DNA of 64,000 bases, taken from contig JARLGE010000112.1 in assembly GCA_031296215.1 (NCBI GenBank), positions 1-64,000 of the forward strand. The letters are read 5' to 3'. How positions within the stretch are numbered: the stretch's first letter is position 1; every line of letters starts with the position of its first letter. Below, piece after piece: positions 1 through 9,161 of the stretch. The DNA comes from Occallatibacter sp. (GTDB lineage Bacteria > Acidobacteriota > Terriglobia > Terriglobales > Acidobacteriaceae). The position numbers were made by a program, and so were the translations under genes. The notes under the pieces were generated by a model. The model worked only from the letters and a program-made list of their open reading frames with translations, was not told the DNA's origin and did no database searches.

Positions 1-78
1 AACATATCGTTTCCCTTCTGGCCCTCGGGGCTTTATGCTTGCCTACGACCCACAGATTGGCTCCCAATGAGGTGCTGA

Positions 79-2640
79 GTGCAAAGGGTAGTAGGTTCCC
101 TGTTTGTTCTACCTGTTTTCCTGTTTCTAGCCGCAACGTCACAAGCGAACGCCAGCAGCGAAGCCCAACAGAACGCAGGCTTCGTCCGTCTGGACCGGGT
201 CACCGCTTCCCGGGCAACCTCCAATGGAATCGAAATCCGCTCCGGCCCGGCCGCCATCCAGATCACGGCCTTGCGCGACGATGTGCTGCGCGTGCGCGTC
301 GGCGCCTCGGGTGAGTTGCCGGAAGACGCCTCGTGGGCGGTTCTGCCCGCGTCGCGCACTGCCTCCGTCGCCGTCACCGCGCAGTCCAGCGCAACGGCCG
401 TGGGCTTCATCACGGCGAAGCTGCGCGTGTCCGTCCAGAAGAACCCGCTGGAGCTGACCGTCACCGACCTTGAAGGCCATATCATTGCCGCTGACCTGCC
501 CGGAAGGCCGGTGGAGTACAACGGCGCATCCTTCCGCGTCTTCCGCAAGTCTCCCGCCGACGAGCACTACTTCGGCCTGGGCGACAAGCCCGGCCCCCTC
601 GACCGCCGCAATGAAGCCTTCGTCGACTGGAACACCGACGCCTTCGGCTGGCAGGAGTCGACCGATCCGATCTACAAGTCGATCCCCTTCTTCATTACCT
701 ACCGCCGCGGCATCGCCGCCGCCACCTTCCTCGACAACACCTGGCGTGCCAGCTTCGACTTCAACAAGCAGTACCGCGACGGCTACTCCTTCGGCTCCGA
801 GGGCGGACCGCTCGACTACTACATCCTCTACGGCCCATCGCCCAAGGCCGTGGTCGAGGATTGGGCCTGGCTGGTCGGCACAACGCCTCTGCCGCCGCTC
901 TGGTCGCTCGGTTTCCAGCAGTCCCGCTACAGCTACTACCCCGAGGCCGAGGTGCGCCGCATCGCCGCCCGCCTGCGCTCGGAGCGCATCCCCGCAGATG
1001 TAATCTGGCTGGATATCGACTACCAGTTGAAGAATCGCCCCTTCACCGTGGACCCGGAACGGTTTCCGCACTTTGAGCAGATGATCCAAGACCTCAAAGC
1101 CGAGCATCTGCACACCGTGGTCATCACCGACCTGCACATCGCCGACCTGCCCAATGCGGGCTACAAGCCCTACGACGAAGGCGTGGCCGGCGATCACTTC
1201 GTCAAGAATCTAGACGGCTCCACCTACGTGGGCGTCGTCTGGCCCGGCAAGGCCGTCTTTCCCGACTTTACGCAGAAGACCGCGCGCGACTGGTGGGGAA
1301 CTCTCTACGCCGACTTTGTGTCCAAGGGCGTCGCCGGGTTCTGGAACGACATGAACGAGCCGGCCGTCTTCGAGGTTGCCTCGAAGACCATGCCCGACGA
1401 CGTCCAGCACCGCATCGACGAGCCGGGATTCGCCAAGCGGAACGCCAGCCACCTCGAAGTTCATAACATCTTCGGCATGGAAAACAGCCGCGGCACCTTC
1501 GAGGGCCTCCTGAAGATCGCTCCCGACACGCGCCCCTTCGTCATGACCCGCGCCAGCTATGCCGGCGGGCAGCGCTACGCGGCCACCTGGAGCGGCGACA
1601 ACTCCAGCACCTGGAACCACCTCCGCCAGACCACGCCGCAGCTCATCAACCTGGGCCTGAGCGGCTTTGCCATGAGCGGCGCGGATGTGGGCGGCTTTGC
1701 CGGCTCGCCGCAGCCGGAGTTGCTCACCCGCTGGCTCGAGGCAGCCGCCTTCCATCCCATCGACCGCGACCATACCGCCATCAACACCAACCCCCAGGAA
1801 CCCTGGGAAAACGGCACACCGGAGGACGTGAACCTGCGCCGCCGCTACATCGAGGAGCGCTATCGCCTCCTGCCTTACCTCTACACCACGGCGGAGGAGA
1901 TGAGCCGCACCGGGCTGCCCATCATGCGCCCGCTCTTCCTGGAGTTCCCTGCCCCCACCGCCGACGGCGGCCCCATCGATCTGGCCAACGGCAACGTCTT
2001 TCTGCTCGGCCCCGACCTTCTGGTGGCGCAAAGCCCCTACCCGGACGAGGTCGACAACTATTCCGTGGCGCTGCCCCCCGATGGCTGGTACGACTATTGG
2101 AGCGGTGCGCGCGCCGACGGCAAGACAGGCAGAATGGCCATCGACAACTCCTCCGTCGCGCAGCCTGAGATCACCATTCACCGCAGCCTCGACACGCTTC
2201 CGGTCTTCGTTCGCGCCGGCTCCATCATCCCCGAGCAGCCGCTGGTCCAGAGCACCGGCGAGAAGCCGCAGGGTCCGCTGACTCTGCGCATCTACCCGCC
2301 CCCCCAACCGGGCGGCGCGTGTGCCGGGAGCCTCTACCTCGACGACGGCCAGAGCTACGCCTTCCAGAAGGGCGCGTTCCTGCGCATCGCCTTCACCTGC
2401 CGCCTCTCCTCCCAGGGACTCACCGTGGCTGTCGAACCGCAGACAGGCGTCTTTACGCCGTGGTGGAACCAGCTCTCCATCGAGGTCTACGGCGCGTCCC
2501 GGCCGGCCTCCGGCGCCACTGCCGTTCTGGCCGGAGCAGCCCCCGCGCGGGTCACACCCGGATTCGACGCCGAACACCACCGCATCACCGCCGTTCTTCC
2601 CGACAACGGCAAAGGGCTCGAATTGCAAGTGGAATACTGA
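79..2640 (+). CDS. Secreted glycoside hydrolase family 31 (alpha-glucosidase type)
   Basis: Predicted 853-residue exported enzyme that hydrolyses alpha-glycosidic bonds. The N-terminus (about residues 1-26) is a signal peptide with a hydrophobic core ending in an Ala-rich cleavage region. The GH31 catalytic barrel is clear: the nucleophile motif WNDMNEP has Asp424, and the acid/base motif WSGDN has Asp507; WLDIDY lies near residue 310. A C-terminal beta-sandwich region follows to the end, and total length is normal for bacterial GH31. The start is GTG at 79, chosen because GAGGTG lies 4 nt upstream and the signal peptide begins there. Substrate (maltose/isomaltose or xylo-oligosaccharide) cannot be told from sequence alone. 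Confidence 0.93.
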   Translation: MQRVVGSLFVLPVFLFLAATSQANASSEAQQNAGFVRLDRVTASRATSNGIEIRSGPAAIQITALRDDVLRVRVGASGELPEDASWAVLPASRTASVAVTAQSSATAVGFITAKLRVSVQKNPLELTVTDLEGHIIAADLPGRPVEYNGASFRVFRKSPADEHYFGLGDKPGPLDRRNEAFVDWNTDAFGWQESTDPIYKSIPFFITYRRGIAAATFLDNTWRASFDFNKQYRDGYSFGSEGGPLDYYILYGPSPKAVVEDWAWLVGTTPLPPLWSLGFQQSRYSYYPEAEVRRIAARLRSERIPADVIWLDIDYQLKNRPFTVDPERFPHFEQMIQDLKAEHLHTVVITDLHIADLPNAGYKPYDEGVAGDHFVKNLDGSTYVGVVWPGKAVFPDFTQKTARDWWGTLYADFVSKGVAGFWNDMNEPAVFEVASKTMPDDVQHRIDEPGFAKRNASHLEVHNIFGMENSRGTFEGLLKIAPDTRPFVMTRASYAGGQRYAATWSGDNSSTWNHLRQTTPQLINLGLSGFAMSGADVGGFAGSPQPELLTRWLEAAAFHPIDRDHTAINTNPQEPWENGTPEDVNLRRRYIEERYRLLPYLYTTAEEMSRTGLPIMRPLFLEFPAPTADGGPIDLANGNVFLLGPDLLVAQSPYPDEVDNYSVALPPDGWYDYWSGARADGKTGRMAIDNSSVAQPEITIHRSLDTLPVFVRAGSIIPEQPLVQSTGEKPQGPLTLRIYPPPQPGGACAGSLYLDDGQSYAFQKGAFLRIAFTCRLSSQGLTVAVEPQTGVFTPWWNQLSIEVYGASRPASGATAVLAGAAPARVTPGFDAEHHRITAVLPDNGKGLELQVEY

Positions 2641-2651
2641 GGATACAATCT

Positions 2652-2675
2652 GCGGGAGCCTGGCCTGGCTCCCGC
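2652..2675. terminator. Perfect 9-bp hairpin downstream of the GH31 gene
   Basis: Arms 2652-2660 and 2667-2675 are exact inverted repeats with a 6-nt loop, 12 nt after the GH31 stop. There is no T-run on either side, so an intrinsic terminator is only possible; it could equally be an mRNA 3-prime stabiliser. Confidence 0.35.
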
Positions 2676-2761
2676 AAAGCTCCCCACCCAGTACCCAAAA
2701 GTACTACCCCTGTGATCAAAAAGGTACCCTTGGCTTCACGAGAAACTGATACCCTGAGAAC

Positions 2762-3457
2762 ATGAAGTTTGGGGTCCTGGTCTTTCCCGGTTCCAACTGC
2801 GATCACGACACATTCCATGTGATTGCCGAAGTGGCCCACCAGCCAGTGACCTTTCTCTGGCACGACTCGGAACATTTGTCAGGAGTGGATGCGGTCCTGG
2901 TGCCCGGCGGGTTTGCCTACGGCGATTACCTGCGCACCGGAGCCATCGCTCGCTTCTCGCCGGTGATGCAGGCCGTGCAGCAATTTGCAGCCGGCGGGGG
3001 CATGGTGCTGGGAATATGCAACGGCTTCCAGATTCTGACCGAGGCCGGCCTGCTGCCCGGCGCGCTGATGCGCAATGAGGGACTGAAGTACATCTGCAAG
3101 CAAGTGCATCTTCGTGTCGAAACTGCCGATAGTCCCTTTACCAACCAGTTGGCAAAAGGAGATGTACTCCAGATTCCGATAGGCCATATGGAAGGAAACT
3201 ATTTTTGCACTCCGGAAGACCTGCACGCGCTTGAAGCCGAAGACCGGATCGCCTTCCGCTACGTCAACCCTCAGGGAGACGTAACTGCCGAAGCCAATCC
3301 GAACGGCTCTTTAAGCAACATCGCCGGGGTCTTGAACGCAAACCGCAACGTACTGGGCATGATGCCCCACCCCGATCGGTCCAGCGAGGAGTTACTCGGA
3401 TCTGCCGACGGATGGAAGATATTCGCCTCAATGGTTGAAGCGCTGGCAGTGCGGTGA
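2762..3457 (+). CDS. purQ: Phosphoribosylformylglycinamidine synthase, glutaminase subunit PurQ
   Basis: 231-residue class I glutamine amidotransferase that supplies ammonia to PurL for the fourth step of de novo purine synthesis (FGAR to FGAM). The N-terminus [14 protein letters not shown] is the PurQ signature. The nucleophile is Cys86 in GICNGFQIL, and the His/Glu pair lies in the C-terminal HPDRSSEEL. Length fits the small-type PurQ used with separate PurS and PurL; neither partner is in this window. The ATG has only a weak GAGA upstream. The next gene starts 38 nt downstream on the same strand and may be cotranscribed. Confidence 0.96.
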   Translation: MKFGVLVFPGSNCDHDTFHVIAEVAHQPVTFLWHDSEHLSGVDAVLVPGGFAYGDYLRTGAIARFSPVMQAVQQFAAGGGMVLGICNGFQILTEAGLLPGALMRNEGLKYICKQVHLRVETADSPFTNQLAKGDVLQIPIGHMEGNYFCTPEDLHALEAEDRIAFRYVNPQGDVTAEANPNGSLSNIAGVLNANRNVLGMMPHPDRSSEELLGSADGWKIFASMVEALAVR

Positions 3458-3494
3458 ACCACTTTTCCAAGATCGAGGAACCTTGGGTCCAAGC

Positions 3495-4373
3495 ATGATC
3501 GATATTCATCACCATCTGATTTACGGCGTAGACGACGGATCGCCCGATCTGGCCACCTCGCTGGCCATGGCTCGCGAGGCTGCCGCGGAGGGTGTTACTC
3601 ACATCGTCTGTACCCCGCACGCCAGCAGCGTCTACCCCTATCAGACTGAAGTCAACCTGGAGCGCTTGGCCGAGTTGCAACGGCTGCTTCAGGACGAAAT
3701 CCAATTGTCGCTCGGGTGTGACTTCCACCTCAACGCCGAGAACATTCTCGACGCGCTGGCGAACCCGCCTCGCTACTCCATTGGCGGCAAGGGCTATCTG
3801 CTCATCGAATTCCCCGAGATGGTCATCCCTCCGCAACTGTCGGATGCCATGCGCAGGCTGCAGGAACAGAGCTACACGCTGATCATCACCCATCCCGAGC
3901 GCAACCGGGTCATTCAGCAGAAACCCGAGATGCTGGCCGAGTGGATGCGTGCCGGATGCCTCGTGCAGGTCACTGCCGGCTCTCTTTACGGTCGTTTCGG
4001 AAACATCGCGGAGGCCTTTTCCAACGAGCTGCTGGACCGCAACTGGATCCACTTCCTGGCCACCGACGCCCACAATCCCAAGTGGCGCCCGCCCCACCTG
4101 AAGAAGGCCTTCGACTATGTGAGCAGCAAGGCTGGCGAAGAGACTGCGCGCCGCCTGTGCATCACCAATCCGATGTCCGCTTTGGAAGGCTCGGGCTGGC
4201 TGGAACAGGTCGAGCCGGCCGGCCTGTGGGAGCGCGTGCCGCTCAAGTTCGACCCCAGCCGCTACCGCTCCCGTGCCAGGCTTGCTTCCGCCACGTCCGG
4301 AGCCCCGAAGAAAGAGAAAGACGAGCTTCCCGCCAACGCGAGAGGCTTCTGGGATCGGCTCCTTGCCCGCTAA
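3495..4373 (+). CDS. PHP-domain phosphatase, CpsB/CapC (YwqE) type
   Basis: 292-residue polymerase-and-histidinol-phosphatase fold enzyme, probably a manganese-dependent tyrosine-protein phosphatase of the CpsB/YwqE family that acts on bacterial tyrosine kinases controlling exopolysaccharide. Metal-ligand motifs in order: [14 protein letters not shown] at residues 3-16, TPHAS near 41, HPERN near 137 and ATDAHN near 192. The longest frame opens at 3435 inside purQ; ATG 3495 is preferred because the family begins with M-I-D-I-H-x-H and GAGGAA lies about 14 nt upstream. The last 30-40 residues are basic and low in complexity. No kinase or polysaccharide genes are adjacent, so the substrate is unknown. 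Confidence 0.88.
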   Translation: MIDIHHHLIYGVDDGSPDLATSLAMAREAAAEGVTHIVCTPHASSVYPYQTEVNLERLAELQRLLQDEIQLSLGCDFHLNAENILDALANPPRYSIGGKGYLLIEFPEMVIPPQLSDAMRRLQEQSYTLIITHPERNRVIQQKPEMLAEWMRAGCLVQVTAGSLYGRFGNIAEAFSNELLDRNWIHFLATDAHNPKWRPPHLKKAFDYVSSKAGEETARRLCITNPMSALEGSGWLEQVEPAGLWERVPLKFDPSRYRSRARLASATSGAPKKEKDELPANARGFWDRLLAR

Positions 4374-4403
4374 GCACCCGGTCAGCCTCTGGCAAGTGCG
4401 GCT

Positions 4404-5141
4404 CTAAGCCAGTCCCAGCCCGCCGTCCACAGCCAGAATCTGCCCGGTCACGAACTTCGGCCCCGCAGCAAAGAACAGCACACCTTCAGCTACATCCGCG
4501 GCGGTCCCGTTGCGCCTCATCGGGGTCCGGGCCGCAAATCGCTCGCTCACGTTTGCCGTCGCATCGTCCAGATCGATCCACCCAGGGGCCACGCAATTGA
4601 CGCTCACCTCGGGCGCAAACGCCTTGGCCATGGCCTGCGTCAGCATGTGCAGCGCGGCCTTCGAGCCGCAGTAGTGGGCATGGCCGGCCCAGGCGCGCAT
4701 GCCTCCCAGCGAACCAATATTCACGATCCGCCCCTGGGCCGTGCGCAGAGCCGTTAACGCCTCGCGCGCCACTAGAAATGGTCCGCGTGCATTCGTCTCA
4801 AAGACCGCATCCCAGGCCTCCAGGCTGATCTCGTCCAGGGGCGCTGAGTCGAAGACGGCCGCATTGTTCACCAGCACGTCGAGCCGCCCGAATTTGTCCA
4901 GCACGCTCTTGATCGCCGCGCGCACCGAACTCTCCGAGCGTACCTCGCATTCCACGGCCAGCGCGCGGCTGCCGAGCAGCCTGATTTCCTCCGCCGTCCG
5001 GATCGCTTCGCCCTGGGAGTTTCGGTAGGTCAGCGCCACGTCCGCGCCGGCCCGGCCCAGTGTCAGCGCAATCTCCCGCCCGATGCGCCGCGCGCCTCCG
5101 GTGACCAGTACCGATTTTCCGCTCAGGGTAAAGTTTGGCAT
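4404..5141 (-). CDS. Short-chain dehydrogenase/reductase, pteridine-reductase-like
   Basis: 245-residue classical SDR. The Rossmann motif is TGGARRIG; the ARRIG form, with Arg in place of the usual Gly, is typical of pteridine and dihydromonapterin reductases (PTR1/FolM) and suggests NADPH use. VNNAAVF is the NNAG-equivalent, Tyr-Cys-Gly-Ser-Lys is the catalytic YxxxK, and TGQILAVDGG closes the fold. ATG 5141 (MPNFTLSGK) is chosen over the upstream in-frame start at 5198, which would add a non-conserved leader. It converges with the PHP phosphatase gene, 30 bp apart. Substrate is inferred from one motif only. Confidence 0.85.
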   Translation of the reverse strand: MPNFTLSGKSVLVTGGARRIGREIALTLGRAGADVALTYRNSQGEAIRTAEEIRLLGSRALAVECEVRSESSVRAAIKSVLDKFGRLDVLVNNAAVFDSAPLDEISLEAWDAVFETNARGPFLVAREALTALRTAQGRIVNIGSLGGMRAWAGHAHYCGSKAALHMLTQAMAKAFAPEVSVNCVAPGWIDLDDATANVSERFAARTPMRRNGTAADVAEGVLFFAAGPKFVTGQILAVDGGLGLA

Positions 5142-5187
5142 CGCGGGTCGATCCACGCTTAAGGAACTTCTGAAGAAGTTGACGTTT

Positions 5188-5262
5188 TGAAAGGGCACGA
5201 CTTCAGTCGTGCCGCAAATGGTGCAAAACCGACTCGGGCTTTAGCCCCTGAGGGAATGCCCG
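5188..5262. repeat. Composite extragenic palindromic repeat
   Basis: Two palindromes sit in the spacer upstream of the SDR gene. Arms 5194-5202 and 5205-5213 (GGCACGACT / AGTCGTGCC) form a perfect 9-bp dyad with a 2-nt loop, and 5236-5240 / 5243-5247 (GGGCT / AGCCC) follows 22 nt later. Both modules look like interspersed repeats that I recall from acidobacterial genomes; copy number cannot be judged here. Confidence 0.6.
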
Positions 5263-5343
5263 GTGTGGATGAGGACTTAATCAGAGGCTCCTTAAGAACA
5301 GAGTCTGGCGCCGCGCCCACTCATCCCATCTTCGCCGCAGGCC

Positions 5344-5925
5344 CTAATTGCTCTGCGGCTGGCTGGCGGGCGGGTTCGGCGCGGCAGCCGGCGGCGTGCC
5401 TGTTTGGGTGGACGGCTCAGCAGGCGCTGAAGCAGCCGGCTTGGGGCTCGGTGTCGTTACTTTGCTCGAGCCGTCATCCGGCTTTGCTGGGTGGTCCTTG
5501 TAAATCGAGTACTGCTCCCCGGGCCGTTTCATCCGGATCTCGATCCCCATCTCCGCCTTGTCGACCTTGTAGTCGTCGCCGAAGGTCTGAAAGCCGCGCG
5601 CAATCACCTGCAGCCGCACCGTGTCCCCGAGGGGCAGAACGTCGATGACCGTCTTGCCGTCTTCGTTGGTCTTCAGCTCCATGTTGCCTTTGTCCTTCTC
5701 CCCCTCCATCGGGTGAAAGATGACCGCGGCGTTCTCGATCGGCTTGCCGTTCACATCCTTCAGAATGGTCACTTCGATGCGCGCCGTCGGCGGCGGCGAC
5801 TTGTACTTCCGGCCACGCTTGCTGGTCTCATCCTGGCCATGGGCGGTGAGCGAAGAGGTGACCAGGCCCAACCCGGCCACGAGGCATGCAAGAGTGAATA
5901 GGGTGCGACGCAACATGGGGATCAT
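5344..5925 (-). CDS. Secreted protein with a carboxypeptidase-regulatory-like beta-sandwich
   Basis: 193 residues. A signal peptide spans about 1-31 (MLRRTLFTLACLV, hydrophobic core, cleavage near AHG-QD). Residues about 48-135 form one Ig-like domain of the carboxypeptidase regulatory / Cna-B kind: V-N-G-K-P-I-E-N-A-A-V strand, then a glycine-aspartate turn region. The last 50 residues are Pro/Ala/Ser-rich and look disordered. ATG at 5916 is an alternative start; neither has a clear ribosome site. Transcribed divergently from groES across a spacer with several operator-like dyads. Function unknown; probably periplasmic or surface-exposed. Confidence 0.75.
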   Translation of the reverse strand: MIPMLRRTLFTLACLVAGLGLVTSSLTAHGQDETSKRGRKYKSPPPTARIEVTILKDVNGKPIENAAVIFHPMEGEKDKGNMELKTNEDGKTVIDVLPLGDTVRLQVIARGFQTFGDDYKVDKAEMGIEIRMKRPGEQYSIYKDHPAKPDDGSSKVTTPSPKPAASAPAEPSTQTGTPPAAAPNPPASQPQSN

Positions 5926-5983
5926 TGTAAATGGTCTGACGCACCGCTGGACAGGCGGGAATCGAGACCGGTAAGCGGCAGAC

Positions 5984-5996
5984 TGTAGATTCTACA
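5984..5996. promoter_or_regulatory. Palindrome TGTAGA-T-TCTACA
   Basis: Perfect 6-1-6 palindrome in the divergent spacer between the secreted-protein gene (start 5925) and groES. Its position fits an operator for the minus-strand gene. I do not recognise the regulator. Confidence 0.4.
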
Positions 5997-6007
5997 ACAG
6001 TCAACCT

Positions 6008-6030
6008 ATATGAGCGTAATATACTCATAT
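6008..6030. promoter_or_regulatory. Inverted repeat ATATGAG-N9-CTCATAT upstream of the groES promoter
   Basis: Perfect 7-bp arms (6008-6014 and 6024-6030) with a 9-nt spacer, ending 15 bp before the groES -35 box. The N9 spacing equals that of CIRCE, but the arm sequence is unrelated. It is placed to act on groESL or on the divergent gene. Confidence 0.5.
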
Positions 6031-6045
6031 TCTGACGATCTGCAC

Positions 6046-6100
6046 TTGACAATTCAGCCACTTTCTCCTATCTTTAGCAATTGGAAGCCTAGAGTGCTAG
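6046..6100 (+). promoter_or_regulatory. groESL promoter overlapped by a CIRCE operator (HrcA site)
   Basis: TTGACA at 6046-6051 and TATCTT at 6069-6074, spaced 17 bp, make a good housekeeping promoter. Overlapping its downstream edge, TTAGCAATT (6074-6082), a 9-nt spacer and GAGTGCTAG (6092-6100) match the CIRCE consensus TTAGCACTC-N9-GAGTGCTAA at 15 of 18 positions. CIRCE is the operator of the heat-shock repressor HrcA, so groESL is very probably HrcA-repressed. A 160-nt untranslated leader follows. Confidence 0.88.
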
Positions 6101-6260
6101 CACACCGCTGGCGAGTCTGCTTGGTCCTCTTGCCTTGCACTCCCCAACGCCGGATTCCCGGAGCCTGCACCTTGCAGCTTCCAAGGCTTTTTTCTTGAAA
6201 ACCACTCACATCCCGCGGCCGGGGCTCAACCCTGCCGGGGCCTGAAGGAGAAGCAAAGCA

Positions 6261-6572
6261 ATGGCATCAACATCCGTAGCAACCACTTTCACTCCGCTCC
6301 ATGACCGCATCCTCGTCCGCCGTCTGGAAGAGGGCGAAACCATCCGTGGGGGCATCATCATCCCCGACAGCGCCAAGGAGAAGCCCCAGGAGGGCGAAGT
6401 CATCTCCGTCGGCAAAGGCAAGTCCAACGACGAAGGCAAGGTCTTCCCCCTGGACGTCAAGGCGGGCGACAATATCCTCTTCGGCAAGTACTCCGGCACC
6501 GAGATCAAGCTCGACGGCCAGGAGTTTCTCATCATGCGCGAAGAAGAAGTCCTCGGCATCGTGAAGAAGTAA
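6261..6572 (+). CDS. groES: Co-chaperonin GroES
   Basis: 103-residue lid of the GroEL chamber. It shows the family pattern: [14 protein letters not shown] at the N-terminus, the mobile loop region [14 protein letters not shown]-like (residues 29-42), [10 protein letters not shown], and the C-terminal [13 protein letters not shown] has GAAGGAG 9 nt upstream. First gene of the groESL operon, under the promoter with CIRCE at 6046-6100. Confidence 0.97.
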   Translation: MASTSVATTFTPLHDRILVRRLEEGETIRGGIIIPDSAKEKPQEGEVISVGKGKSNDEGKVFPLDVKAGDNILFGKYSGTEIKLDGQEFLIMREEEVLGIVKK

Positions 6573-6587
6573 GCGCGCTGCGCGCGC

Positions 6588-8376
<1,789 letters not shown>

Positions 8377-8417
8377 AATTTACCATCCAGGCGGATGCGC
8401 CTACCAGCGCAAAAACC

Positions 8418-8452
8418 AAAGGCCTCCAGCTTCGGTTGGAGGCCTTTTCTTT
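8418..8452 (+). terminator. Intrinsic terminator of groESL
   Basis: Stem 8418-8428 / 8437-8447 (AAAGGCCTCCA / TGGAGGCCTTT), 8-nt loop, then a T-rich tail, 41 nt after the groEL stop. Confidence 0.85.
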
Positions 8453-8564
8453 CTCTGTTAACCGCTGCCTAAAACCCGGCGCTTTGAAGCAAGAATTAAA
8501 TAATGCAAACCATGGAATCGGGCAGCCAGCGTGTGCTCCGCCCCCCGCCAACTAACTGGTGGAA

Positions 8565-8801
8565 CTAAGGGGAAATCCCGGCAGCACTGGTGACCGCCTC
8601 GGCCCGCAGCGACCGCAACCACCCGGCCGAAAGCCACGACCGGGGAACGGAGAACTCGCTCCACCCGCAGTCCAGGCACACCCGCACATCCGGCGAGGGG
8701 GCAATCGGCGGATGGCTCATGGTGCGCAGGCTGTTGCGGTACAGCCGGACCTCGGCGGGGATCACCGACACGGCTTCAGATTCGCACTTCGGGCAAACCA
8801 T
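8565..8801 (-). CDS. Small zinc-ribbon-like protein
   Basis: 78 residues. MVCPKC at the N-terminus and CLDCGW at residues 42-47 form two CxxC knuckles 36 residues apart, the usual spacing of a small zinc ribbon. The rest is unremarkable. GAGGTG lies 5 nt before the ATG, which supports translation. No functional partner is obvious. Function unknown; a nucleic-acid or protein-binding role would be a guess. Confidence 0.65.
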   Translation of the reverse strand: MVCPKCESEAVSVIPAEVRLYRNSLRTMSHPPIAPSPDVRVCLDCGWSEFSVPRSWLSAGWLRSLRAEAVTSAAGISP

Positions 8802-9161
8802 GGAAACACCTCAGAAACATATAACTTGCGCATTGTGCTAGCAATCCAGTGGCCTTGCAGAGACAAATCGAATCGGATTCTCCACAGGTTTTCAACAGGA
8901 ATTCCGCCCCGCGCCAGACCCTTTTCCCAAATTGCTCCCCACCTCCGGGATTCGCCCCTTTCTCATGCAAACGGGAATTCTACTGCGTTAAGCGATTGAA
9001 AAACCTCACCCTATTCCCAGGCTGACCTGCGTTTCTCCGGCCGAATCCGACCCAAGGCAACCTGGCCGCCCCGCCTGAATCTCCGTCCTTCGCCCCCAAA
9101 AGCAACCGGGGCCCCCGCAGGGACCCCGATCGCCTGTCGCCTCCCAGGGGAGGGTTCAGGG
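8802..9161. other. 360-bp spacer without a supportable gene
   Basis: Lies between the start of the zinc-ribbon gene and the end of the Oar-like gene. Apart from the hairpin at 9107-9128 I see no conserved coding frame, RNA or repeat. It should contain the promoter of the zinc-ribbon gene. Confidence 0.5.
9098..9128 (-). terminator. Possible terminator of the Oar-like receptor gene
   Basis: On the minus strand a CG-rich hairpin (9128-9107, CGGGG / CCCCG core with one bulge) is followed within 5 nt by TTTT (9101-9098), 34 nt past the stop codon. Confidence 0.5.

Noticed and set aside
1210-2628. Long minus-strand frame opposite the GH31 gene
   Set aside because: Mirror frame of a GC-rich gene with low-complexity Gly/Ala/Val content.
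8878-8900. DnaA-box-like TTCTCCACAGG and origin signature
   Set aside because: Single poor match with no cluster, AT-rich unwinding region or dnaA/dnaN neighbours.
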